DNA of 27,124 bases. It comes from JBBDIO01 sp040880365 (GTDB lineage Bacteria > Chloroflexota > Anaerolineae > Caldilineales > Caldilineaceae). Shown one piece after another: positions 8,082-16,061 of this stretch. The stretch covers positions 1 to 27,124 of the forward strand of contig JBBDIO010000156.1 of assembly GCA_040880365.1 (NCBI GenBank). Direction: 5' to 3'. The notes beneath the pieces were generated by a model. The model ran no database searches, had not been told where the DNA came from, and saw only the letters and a program-made list of their open reading frames with translations. The position numbers and the translations under genes are program-made. The first letter of the stretch is position 1, and every line of letters starts with the position of its first letter.

Positions 8082-9239
8082 ATGCAGAAAATTCCACTGG
8101 TCGATTTACCCGCCCAATATGCCGCGATTCGCGATGAGATTGATCCTGCAATTGCCGCAGTTTTGGAGCGCGCGGCCTTTATTATGGGGCCGCAGGTGCG
8201 CGAGTTTGAAACGGCATTTGCCAGCTTTTGTGGCGCAACCCACTGTGTGGGCGTGAGCAGTGGCACGGCTGCGCTGGAACTGGCGCTGCGCGCCTGCCAT
8301 GTGGGGCCGGGCGACGAAGTAATTACCGTAGCGCACACCTTTATCGCTACCGCCGAGGCCATCAGCGCTGTCGGCGCCAAGCCTGTTTTTGTCGATGTGG
8401 ATGCCGCAACGTATTGTATGGACCCCGCGGCGTTGGCAACTGCTATCACGCCCCAGACGCGTGCAGTCCTGCCCGTCCATCTCTATGGACAACCCGCCGA
8501 TATGACGGCTATCAACGCAGTGGCCGCGCAACATGGTCTAGTTGTAATCGAAGACGCCGCGCAGGCCCACGGCGCAACCTGGGCCGGAAAAGCGGTGGGA
8601 ACGCTGGGCGATCTGGCCTGTTTCAGTTTCTATCCCGGCAAAAACCTGGGCGCGTATGGCGACGCCGGCGCGGTCGTCACCGAAGATGCCGCGGCGGCGG
8701 AGATGGTGCGCCTGTTGCGCAATCATGGTCGCCGGGCCAAGTACGAGCATGAGATTAGAGGCTTTGGCGAACGGCTGGATACGCTGCAAGCGGCAATATT
8801 AACTGTGAAGTTGCGCCATTTGGCCCAGTGGACCCAGGCCCGCCGTAGATTGGCCGCGGCTTATACTCAGGCTTTGGGCGAGCTGGAACTGGTGTTGCCC
8901 ACGGTTGCACCGGCTGCCGACCCTGCATGGCATCTCTATGTGGTATTGACCCCCCAGCGCGCCGCGCTCGCCGCGCACTTGCAGGCCCAGAATATCGAAA
9001 CCGGCGTTCACTATCCCATTCCCTTGCATCTCCAGCCGGCCTATGCCGACCTGGGCTATCGTGCGGGTGATCTGCCCGTGACCGAGCGCGTGGCCCAGGA
9101 ATGCCTCAGTCTGCCCCTGTATCCCGAAATGCAGGCCGCGCAGCAGGCCAGAATTGTGGACGCGGTGCGGGCATTTTTTGGCGCAAATCCTGTGCCCGCA
9201 GCCGATATGCCGATAGAAACAGGTCGCGCCCGTGGCTGA
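8082..9239 (+). CDS. DegT/DnrJ/EryC1-family PLP sugar aminotransferase
   Basis: A 385-aa PLP enzyme that converts a nucleotide-linked keto-sugar to an amino-sugar, usually with glutamate as amino donor. Family hallmarks are IPLVDLPAQYAAI at the N-terminus, VGVSSGTAALELAL, VITVAHTFIATAEAI, VFVDVD, the cofactor-binding VIEDAAQAHGA, and SFYPGKNLGAYGDAGA with Schiff-base Lys187. Length is normal for the family. ATG 8082 fits homology, although no clear ribosome site precedes it. It overlaps the following GT2 by 8 bp, which implies a shared pathway. The exact sugar cannot be read from the sequence: ArnB-, WecE- and DesV-type activities all share these motifs. Confidence 0.92.
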   Translation: MQKIPLVDLPAQYAAIRDEIDPAIAAVLERAAFIMGPQVREFETAFASFCGATHCVGVSSGTAALELALRACHVGPGDEVITVAHTFIATAEAISAVGAKPVFVDVDAATYCMDPAALATAITPQTRAVLPVHLYGQPADMTAINAVAAQHGLVVIEDAAQAHGATWAGKAVGTLGDLACFSFYPGKNLGAYGDAGAVVTEDAAAAEMVRLLRNHGRRAKYEHEIRGFGERLDTLQAAILTVKLRHLAQWTQARRRLAAAYTQALGELELVLPTVAPAADPAWHLYVVLTPQRAALAAHLQAQNIETGVHYPIPLHLQPAYADLGYRAGDLPVTERVAQECLSLPLYPEMQAAQQARIVDAVRAFFGANPVPAADMPIETGRARG

Positions 9240-10287
9240 TCACCAAACGGATTCCCGCACCGATTCCCGCACGGATTCCCGCCCTGTCTTGCAGGCTGCG
9301 GCCGGTCGCGAGGCGGCAGTCTATATCAGTGTGGTCGTGCCGGCGCGCAACGAAGCGGCAAGCATCGGCGATGTGGTGACGCGCAGCTTTGCCGCATTTG
9401 CCGAATTGAATGTGGTGGGCGAAGTGTTGGTGGTGGATGATGGCAGCCGCGACGCCACCGCTGCGATCCTCAGCGAGCTGGGCCGGGAATATTCGCGTCT
9501 GACTGTGTTTCACCGCCGGCGCAGCTATGGCATGACCGCGGCCCTGCAAACCATGTTCACAGCCAGCCAGGGCGAGATTGTGATTCTGATTCCGGGAGAT
9601 ATGGAGTCGGACCCGCTGGAGGATGTGCCCATTCTGGTGCGCCACATGGAAGCTCACGATCTGGATGTGGTGGCGGGCTGGCGACAGGGGCGCAAGGATA
9701 GCAAGGTGCTGGCGAGCGCGGTCTACAACTTTGTCATGCGCAGGTTGGCAAGCGTGCCCGTGCACGATGGCAACTGGATCAAAGCCATGCGGCGGGATGT
9801 CGTGGAGACCTTTCCACCGCTGCGCAGCGACTGGCATCGCTTTTTGCTGATGATGGCCGCACATCAGGGTTTTCGCATCGGTGAGGTGAAGACAGGCTAT
9901 CGCCCGCGCGCGGCAGGCAGCAGCAAATTCGGCTGGGAACGGATTCCTATCAGCTTGCTGGATGTGCTGGTTGTGCGTTTTCTGCTCACCTTTAGCCATG
10001 CCCCCATGCGCTTTTTTGGCGGCCTGGGGTTGATGGGCATCGCCATCAGCTTGCTGACATTTCTCTATCTGACCGGCCTGTATGTCTTCGCCGATACCCA
10101 GCAACGTCCGATTTTCCTGGCCGCGGGTGTGCTGGCGATTATCAGTGTGCTGCTGTTGCTGGTGGGTTTTTTGGCAGAGTTGATTGTGAGCCAGGGCGAG
10201 CGCATTGCCGCATTGGAACGCCGCGCCACTGTGCAACACGCGACCTATAGCGAAGACGAATCGGTCCCGCCGACTTCGGCGCGCTAG
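9232..10287 (+). CDS. GT2 glycosyltransferase, polyprenyl-phosphate (DPM1/ArnC-like) type
   Basis: A 351-aa membrane-anchored GT-A enzyme that probably moves a sugar from a nucleotide carrier to a polyprenyl phosphate on the cytoplasmic face. It shows YISVVVPARNEAASI, VLVVDDGSRDAT, GEIVILIPGDMESDP in place of the common DxD/LQDP region, and a C-terminal FRIGEV-TGYRPRAAGSSK. Two TM helices follow (about 259-283 and 292-318), as in ArnC-type enzymes. The GTG start overlaps the aminotransferase stop (GTGGCTGA). The first residues include a triple TDSR repeat encoded by a 12-bp tandem repeat; this tail is outside the fold. The catalytic domain begins near residue 28. It ends 14 bp from the convergent GT39 gene. 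Confidence 0.9.
   Translation: MADHQTDSRTDSRTDSRPVLQAAAGREAAVYISVVVPARNEAASIGDVVTRSFAAFAELNVVGEVLVVDDGSRDATAAILSELGREYSRLTVFHRRRSYGMTAALQTMFTASQGEIVILIPGDMESDPLEDVPILVRHMEAHDLDVVAGWRQGRKDSKVLASAVYNFVMRRLASVPVHDGNWIKAMRRDVVETFPPLRSDWHRFLLMMAAHQGFRIGEVKTGYRPRAAGSSKFGWERIPISLLDVLVVRFLLTFSHAPMRFFGGLGLMGIAISLLTFLYLTGLYVFADTQQRPIFLAAGVLAIISVLLLLVGFLAELIVSQGERIAALERRATVQHATYSEDESVPPTSAR
9247..9282 (+). repeat. 12-bp tandem repeat, 3 units, in the GT2 N-terminus
   Basis: Three units of ACSGATTCCCGC (9247-9258, 9259-9270, 9271-9282) differ at only one base in the middle unit. They encode three TDSR tetrapeptides just after the start of the GT2 gene. The unit length keeps the frame. Confidence 0.9.
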
Positions 10288-10301
10288 CCGTACCCGGCAA
10301 T

Positions 10302-12386
10302 TTAGCTGAGGATTTCCACCGTGCCACACGGTGCGGTATGCGTGCCGTCTGTCCCTTCTAGCCGCACTTCAATCGCATAATTTCCGCCGGGCGTGATGGG
10401 GTTGAGATTGATATCCAGCTCGGCCCGAATAAACGCGTCCGGCGTCCAGGTGCGGGGCGGATGCAGTGCAAATGTGTCTGCCGGGCGGGCCAGGCTCTCG
10501 CCCCAGATGGCGTTGGGACCCAGCACGCGGGCGTGCAGCGTGTAGTCGGTGAGTGTGCTGTCGGCTTCGCCATTGGCTTCGGTTTCGCCATTCACCGGCG
10601 CGCGCGACCACCAGCTTTGGATATGCACCCAGCCGCTGGGCGGATGGTAGACGGCATCCTGTGCGGCCACCTGGGCAAAGACCGGCGCGCAGCTATGCAG
10701 AAACAGACCGGGCGCGACTTCGAGCGGCGCCGCGTTTGCCGCGACGGGCAGTGTGCTGTATTCGCGTTTTAACGCATGGCCGGTCAGCTTGATCCCTGTG
10801 GGAAAGAGTTCGGTGATGATGGGATAGGTGGATTGCACCCAGCCTTCGACCGCGCCCGTGGGATCCACATGTTGCAGATGGGCCTGGCTCAGCCACAGCG
10901 TATCGACGTCCAGGTCTTCGATCCCGCGGATATAGGGCGCGACATTTTCTTCGGTGTTTTCAGGGTCGATCCAGCCGCCAAAGGGGAAAAAGACGGGCAG
11001 ATCATCGTGCCCGAAGGCCTGGCGCAAGTACCATTGGAGTGGCAGATTGGTATAGTCGATATGCGCGACCCCGGCCGCGGTGAGTTCGGGCGTGGCGTGG
11101 CTGTAGTCGATGATATATTGGGCGGCCGCGCGCCAGTTTTCCCGATAGTTGGCAGGTGACCAGATTTGGGGCAGCGCGGCCGCCAGGCTGAGAACGGTCA
11201 ACGCCCCGGCCAGGATGCCCACGGCAGGCAGGCGTTGCGTCAACAGGCCGACGCCCCGTGCTGCGGCCCAGAGGGCAAAGGGCGCAACAAAGAGCAGATA
11301 GCGATCTTCGGTAAAAATGCTGCCGCTGCGGCTGAGCAGCAGATTGGCGATGAGCAGTGGCAGGCCCAGCCAGAGCCACAGCCAATAGGCATCCAGGTTC
11401 TGGCTGGGGGAGAATCGTCGCGACGGGTGGCTAGTGCGACTGGGCTGGGCGCGGGGTAATAATCCGATGAGCAGCAGACTTCCCCACAGCAGCAGCGCGG
11501 CGTTCACCAGCAGATCGGGCCAGCGCACACGCCACACTGTAAAGACTTCCAGCAGGCCCACATGGTTATCCCAGAAGTTTTCGAATGCGCGCCCCGGTGT
11601 ACTTTCGGCGGCGTTCACGCCCCAGGCATTTTGCGCCAGGGGTAGAAAGAGCAGCGTCACCAGCGTGAGCGCAAGCATACCTTCGAGCAGGCGGCGGCGA
11701 TTGGGCTGGGCACGAAAGAGCAAGAGCAGCGACAGGCCCACGGCAGGCATGATAAAGGCGCTGAACAGATAGTTATAGAGGGCAAAGAGCAGCGCAGCAA
11801 TCAGGCACAGCCACCACGCCAAGCGGCGCGCGCCATTGGCCGTGTGCCACGCGCTGTAGAGTGCCAGCCCGGCCCAGACGATGCCGGTAGTCGCGGGCTG
11901 GAACATGCGCGCTTCCTGGCTATACCAGACCAGGAGTGGGGATAGCGCCACCAATAGACCCGTGAGCGCGCCCACACCTGCGCCACTCAGCCGCGTGGCA
12001 AGGCGCAGACTTGCCCAGGTTGTCAGTACACCTAATAGCGCGCCCAGGCTGCGAATGGGGGCGTCGGCCTGGTGCAGGTCGAACCATTCCAAAAGGCCCA
12101 GCCAGAGGTGGAGCGCAATGTAATACGCGGGCGGGTGTTTTTCTTCGACCAGGGGAAAGGTCTTTTCCCAGATGAACGCGATCTCTGCGGATGCCCAACG
12201 CAGGCTGACCGCTTCGTCGAACCAGAAACTGTGAAAATCCAGCCGCCAGAAGCGTACCCCTGCGGCCACTATCAGGATGAAAAGGGTTAGGCGGGGCGGG
12301 GTCAGGTAGGGCATGAGCCGGGCGAGGAAATGTGACGCGGCCGGGGCATCGGACATGGGCGCGACGGGCAAGAGCCTATCGTTCAT
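10302..12386 (-). CDS. ArnT/PMT-like GT39 family glycosyltransferase
   Basis: A 694-aa integral membrane glycosyltransferase of the GT39/ArnT type, which uses lipid-linked sugars on the outer face of the membrane. The first TM helix (about 32-46) is followed by the family's acidic motif FDEAVS (Asp57-Glu58) in the first outer loop, then KHPPAYY, SQEARMF and many TM helices to about residue 420 (including SGSIFTEDRYLLFVAPFALW). The C-terminal ~270 residues form a soluble, probably extracytoplasmic domain. Its ATG overlaps the recJ stop as ATGA, so it is the last gene of a leftward unit. The acceptor is unknown: protein, lipid or polysaccharide are all possible. The nearby DegT and polyprenyl GT2 genes offer a plausible donor pathway. 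Confidence 0.85.
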   Translation of the reverse strand: MNDRLLPVAPMSDAPAASHFLARLMPYLTPPRLTLFILIVAAGVRFWRLDFHSFWFDEAVSLRWASAEIAFIWEKTFPLVEEKHPPAYYIALHLWLGLLEWFDLHQADAPIRSLGALLGVLTTWASLRLATRLSGAGVGALTGLLVALSPLLVWYSQEARMFQPATTGIVWAGLALYSAWHTANGARRLAWWLCLIAALLFALYNYLFSAFIMPAVGLSLLLLFRAQPNRRRLLEGMLALTLVTLLFLPLAQNAWGVNAAESTPGRAFENFWDNHVGLLEVFTVWRVRWPDLLVNAALLLWGSLLLIGLLPRAQPSRTSHPSRRFSPSQNLDAYWLWLWLGLPLLIANLLLSRSGSIFTEDRYLLFVAPFALWAAARGVGLLTQRLPAVGILAGALTVLSLAAALPQIWSPANYRENWRAAAQYIIDYSHATPELTAAGVAHIDYTNLPLQWYLRQAFGHDDLPVFFPFGGWIDPENTEENVAPYIRGIEDLDVDTLWLSQAHLQHVDPTGAVEGWVQSTYPIITELFPTGIKLTGHALKREYSTLPVAANAAPLEVAPGLFLHSCAPVFAQVAAQDAVYHPPSGWVHIQSWWSRAPVNGETEANGEADSTLTDYTLHARVLGPNAIWGESLARPADTFALHPPRTWTPDAFIRAELDINLNPITPGGNYAIEVRLEGTDGTHTAPCGTVEILS

Positions 12387-14980
12387 GCGGCGTCCGCGTG
12401 CGGCGTGTCAGAGCGGGAATTTTCCGGGGATTTGTCGGGTGTGGCGGTGGGTTTTGCGTCCAGCCCCAACTGTTTGATTGCTGCCCGGCGAAAATAGCGG
12501 CGGTAGGCCCGGATTTCGGCAAGCACCGATTCCAGTTCGGCGCGCAGTATCGCGGCTTCACGGTCTTCGAGCTGGGGCGTGCCTGCACCGATTGGTGCGT
12601 CCGCACTGATTTCGGCAATTGTTTGCCCATGCCATGCCTGGATGTCGATCAGCCCCTTACGTTCCAGCCAGAGCAAACTATAGCGGATGGCGCTGTCGGT
12701 CAGGCCCAGGCGCGCGGCCATGCGCTCCAGATCGACGCGCCGGTCACGTTCCAGGGCAAATTTGCACATGGCTGCAACGTTTTGCAGAACGCCATCTGTG
12801 CGATCATCGACTTCTCCGCTGCCACACAGATAGATTTCGCTGACCTGGCTGTCGGCTACCAGTTGCAGCAGAAGCGACGGGGAAGGCGGCGGCGTCCAGA
12901 TGACCAGGCTGGTGGGAGCCGGGTCTGGGCTTGCAACGGCGCACGCGGTACGGGGCGCGTAGGCAATGTCGGGTCCCAGGCGCGTGCCTTCGGCATACCA
13001 GATGGCCTGCGGCGGGGAGGGCAAATCGCCAATTGCGAAATTGCCGTGGCGCAGGTCGTGGACGGTGAGCCGAGACGCGCCGGGCAGTGGGGCAAGTTCG
13101 GATGTGCCCGGTGTGGTGGGTGTGGTCGTGGTTGGGACCGCCACGGCACTGGCGCGGCTGTCTACATAGTGCAGTTGCACCGAGCGTTCGCCGCGAAATT
13201 CGTTGATTTCTACAGAATAGACCAGATCCAGGGGTGGATCTGCCAACTCCACATCCCCGCCGTTGAACCACAGCACAGGCTGGGCGGCGGCTGCCTTGCC
13301 GGTAGCAGTTGGTTCAGGATTGGCGGCAACGGTGAGGCGGCGATGGCTGCCGTCGCGTCCCATGCGCCGGTCGTCCTGGATGTGCAGGTCTTTGCTGATG
13401 AAATAGGGCGTGGGATTGCCCTGTCCAAAGGGCGCGAGGCGTTGCAGGCTCTCGGCCAGGGCCAGGTCAATCTGATCCAGGGTCAATTCGCCGTCGATGA
13501 CGAGACCCGGTTGCACGTCGTCGGTGCGATGAACCTCGACCTGACGCGACAACTCGCGGCGGAAGCGATCCACATTTTCGAGGAGCAGCGAGACGCCCGC
13601 CGCGCCGGGATGGCCGCCATGCCCCAGCAGCAAATGGCTGCACCCGGCAATCGCGCTCCCGATATCCACCCCGGGCACACTGCGGGCACTGCCGCGCGCC
13701 GGTCCATCGGGTGGGGTAAGCAGCAGCACGACGGGCTTTTGATATTCTTCGACCAGGCGCGATGCCACAATGCCCACAATGCCTGCGTGCCAGGCCGGAT
13801 GTGCCAGCACCAGGGCGTTATAGTCCAATAGACTAGGTTCGCGTGCCAGAATTTCGAATGCGGTGGCTGTGATCTGCGTGGTGAGCAGACGGCGCTGCTG
13901 GTTGAGTCGCTCCATGCGCGCGGCGAGTTGTCCGGCGCGGATGGCATCGCGCGTGGTGAGCAGTTCTACCGCTACGGTGGCGTCTTCCATGCGGCCCAGG
14001 GCATTCATACGTGGGCCAATCTGGAAACCGATGTCGGTGGCGCTGACCGTGGCCGGGTTGAGGCGCGCAATTTCCATGAGTGCGAGCAGCCCTGTGCGCC
14101 GGGTCACGCGCAGCCGTTCCAGCCCGCGTTGCAGCAGATAGCGGGCATCGGCCACCTGTTCCGCCACATCGGCCACAATGCCCAGGGCCACCAGATCCAG
14201 GAGGTCTTCTTCGTCGCCGGCGCGGTCACACTGGGCATAGAGGGCCTGGATCAGTTTGTAGGCCACGCCCACGCCGGGCAGGGTGCGCAACGGATCGTTG
14301 GGCGGCTGGAGCTTGGGATTCACAATGGCGTCGGCGCGGCGCACACTGTCGCCGGCCACAACGGGCGGCGTCAGCCCACAGATGGAATCCACGCCCAGGT
14401 TCAGCGCGAGCAATTCGGCGCCCAGATCGTGGTGGTCGGTGACGATGACCGTCAGCCCCTTGTCTTTGGCATAGCCAATGGCCGGGCCTTCGTCGATGCC
14501 TGTATCACAGGTGAGCAGGAGATCGAAGGGCGGCGCTGCATTTTCCAGCTTTTCGGCCAATAGTTCTGGAAGGATGCCGTGCCCTTCGCTAAATCGATTG
14601 GGGATGTGGAAGGCGACTGCGGAATCGTCATCGCGCCCATCGAGTGCGCGCTCGGTATCGCTCAGACGGCGCAGCGCCGCGACCAGCAGCGCGGTCGAGG
14701 TCTGACCGTCTACATCGAAGTCGCCCCACACCAGAATGCGCTGGCGACGGTTGATGGCCGTGTAGAGCAGTTCGGCGGCAAAGTTCAGACCCACCAGCGC
14801 CGCGGGCGGGGCAGGCTGATACTGTTGGGGATCCAGATAGGCGCGCGCAGGGCCGGGTTCGGTGATGCCTCGCCGCGCCAAAAGCATGGCGACAAATTCA
14901 TTGCCGCCCGCGGCCTCGATAAGCGCAGGTGAAGGATCGGTGGCGGGGCGGAGTGTCCAGATACGTTCAGGGTTTGGCAT
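12383..14980 (-). CDS. recJ: Single-stranded-DNA exonuclease RecJ, long form
   Basis: RecJ degrades single-stranded DNA 5' to 3' in recombination and mismatch repair. DHH-family motifs are clear: GDFDVDG (Asp87-Gly92), CDTGIDE, VTDHHD (182-184), IVNPKL, and the DHHA1 motif GHGGHPGAAG (around 450-460). An OB-like region follows (APFGQGNPTPYF onward). At 865 aa it is far longer than E. coli RecJ (577). The extra C-terminal ~280 residues include a probable winged helix (RMAARLGLTDSAIRYSLLWL) and a charged tail. ATG 14980 fits homology (IWTLRP near the N-terminus), though the ribosome site is weak. It lies between a PD-(D/E)XK nuclease gene and the GT39 gene, all leftward. Confidence 0.96.
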   Translation of the reverse strand: MPNPERIWTLRPATDPSPALIEAAGGNEFVAMLLARRGITEPGPARAYLDPQQYQPAPPAALVGLNFAAELLYTAINRRQRILVWGDFDVDGQTSTALLVAALRRLSDTERALDGRDDDSAVAFHIPNRFSEGHGILPELLAEKLENAAPPFDLLLTCDTGIDEGPAIGYAKDKGLTVIVTDHHDLGAELLALNLGVDSICGLTPPVVAGDSVRRADAIVNPKLQPPNDPLRTLPGVGVAYKLIQALYAQCDRAGDEEDLLDLVALGIVADVAEQVADARYLLQRGLERLRVTRRTGLLALMEIARLNPATVSATDIGFQIGPRMNALGRMEDATVAVELLTTRDAIRAGQLAARMERLNQQRRLLTTQITATAFEILAREPSLLDYNALVLAHPAWHAGIVGIVASRLVEEYQKPVVLLLTPPDGPARGSARSVPGVDIGSAIAGCSHLLLGHGGHPGAAGVSLLLENVDRFRRELSRQVEVHRTDDVQPGLVIDGELTLDQIDLALAESLQRLAPFGQGNPTPYFISKDLHIQDDRRMGRDGSHRRLTVAANPEPTATGKAAAAQPVLWFNGGDVELADPPLDLVYSVEINEFRGERSVQLHYVDSRASAVAVPTTTTPTTPGTSELAPLPGASRLTVHDLRHGNFAIGDLPSPPQAIWYAEGTRLGPDIAYAPRTACAVASPDPAPTSLVIWTPPPSPSLLLQLVADSQVSEIYLCGSGEVDDRTDGVLQNVAAMCKFALERDRRVDLERMAARLGLTDSAIRYSLLWLERKGLIDIQAWHGQTIAEISADAPIGAGTPQLEDREAAILRAELESVLAEIRAYRRYFRRAAIKQLGLDAKPTATPDKSPENSRSDTPHADAA

Positions 14981-15023
14981 AAATCAACGGGGCCTATGCT
15001 GCATAGCAGGCGGGCGGCGCGGC

Positions 15024-15977
15024 CTAGAAAGCCAGTTCGCCGACATCGTCCAGCGTGAAATCGAGCGCGTTGGCCAGCAGGTTTTCATCCAGACTGGTGT
15101 CCAGGGTGTCGTTTAGCGTTTCGTCGAGAGGCCCGGCGCTGATACCCCGGTCGCAACGGCTGCGGTAGATGCAAAATTGGCAGAAGCGCAACCGATTGGC
15201 TTCGGTGTCGGGTATTTTGGGGAAATCCCGTTCGCCGACTCCTGCGAAAATTTCGCGCACAGTCGCCGTGAGCCGGGTGCGGGTTTCTTCGTGGCGCAGA
15301 CGACTATAGCGGAAGATGATGGGATTTTCGGGTTCGGCAGTGAACCAGTAGCGCAGTTCGATACGTTCGGGGTCGATTGGCCCCCAGTCCAGATTGGCCG
15401 CAGATTCTACCAGCACAAATGGGTATAGTGCCGTTTGCCATTTGCGTTGGATTGTTTCGGGACGAGGCCGGCGCGCGCCGGTTTTCCAATCGACAATGAT
15501 GATTGGGCCATCTTCTACAATGGCAATGAGATCATATTTGGCGGCCACGCGATAGATCGCACCCGGCACAGTTGCGTCCTGTTCGGCCTGGTCTGGTGGG
15601 GATTGTCCTGAACGTGTCAACGTGGCGTTGAGCACGAATTCTACTTCGCGGCGTCCCAGATCCAAATCGCGCGGGCGGTGGTTGGCGTAGGCATCCCACC
15701 ACTCTGCCAACGGCGTGGGCAGGTTGGCGGCAGGGACATGCAAGCCCGTTTCGGCGCGCTCCACCAATTTGTGGAAGACCGATCCCCAGCGCAATTGCTG
15801 CTCATATTCCAGGGCAGGCGCGGCTTCCAGCGCAGGCCAGGGCAGTTGCTGGACATAGGCAAGCCAGAACCGCCGCGGGCAATCTTCGTAGGCCTGCAAG
15901 CTCGATTGGGAGAAGGCAAAGTCATCGGGAAAGGGCCAGGCGGGCGCCGCCGTCGGGACAGGTGCATTTGTATTCAT
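15024..15977 (-). CDS. RecB-family PD-(D/E)XK nuclease with predicted 4Fe-4S cluster
   Basis: A 317-aa nuclease of the RecB/AddB/Cas4 group. SQSSLQAYEDCPRRFWLAYV carries Cys33. The nuclease core shows the GxxVHKLVE-like WGSVFHKLVE, the acidic YDLIAIVEDG, the core DWKTG (Asp163, Lys165) and the following QxxxY motif WQTALYPF. Three C-terminal cysteines (266, 269, 275; C-x2-C-x5-C) complete the four-Cys pattern that holds a 4Fe-4S cluster in AddB and Cas4. The ATG at 15977 starts just before the conserved region, without a clear ribosome site; starts at 16016 or 16046 are possible. It is too long and too isolated from cas genes to call Cas4. Location next to recJ suggests joint DNA-end processing. 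The C-terminus carries a 4-residue repeat (DETL/NDTL/DTSL/DENL). Confidence 0.88.
   Translation of the reverse strand: MNTNAPVPTAAPAWPFPDDFAFSQSSLQAYEDCPRRFWLAYVQQLPWPALEAAPALEYEQQLRWGSVFHKLVERAETGLHVPAANLPTPLAEWWDAYANHRPRDLDLGRREVEFVLNATLTRSGQSPPDQAEQDATVPGAIYRVAAKYDLIAIVEDGPIIIVDWKTGARRPRPETIQRKWQTALYPFVLVESAANLDWGPIDPERIELRYWFTAEPENPIIFRYSRLRHEETRTRLTATVREIFAGVGERDFPKIPDTEANRLRFCQFCIYRSRCDRGISAGPLDETLNDTLDTSLDENLLANALDFTLDDVGELAF
15078..15125 (-). repeat. Degenerate 12-bp tandem repeat, 4 units, at the nuclease C-terminus
   Basis: Four 12-bp units (15078-15089, 15090-15101, 15102-15113, 15114-15125) share a (C/T)AG...T(C/T) frame and encode DETL, NDTL, DTSL and DENL. They follow the iron-sulfur cysteines and lie outside the conserved nuclease fold. 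Divergence between units shows the array is old or under selection. Confidence 0.6.
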
Positions 15978-16061
15978 AGCGAATGCAATGGTAACACAAG
16001 CCGCGGGCGCATGCATCTTCGACTGGGGATGGCGCGCGGCGCGCAAGTGAGCCGCTGTGGG

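Noticed and set aside
9106..10329. Leftward open frame of 407 codons opposite the GT2 gene
   Set aside because: His/Gln-rich antisense without motifs; it also overlaps the ends of two real genes.
12332..13831. Long rightward open frame of 499 codons
   Set aside because: It lies opposite recJ, has no recognisable motif, and its composition is what GC-rich antisense of a real gene gives.
15024..15977. Cas4
   Set aside because: The four-cysteine pattern fits, but the protein is longer than Cas4, no other cas gene or array is present, and the neighbours are recJ and citrate synthase.
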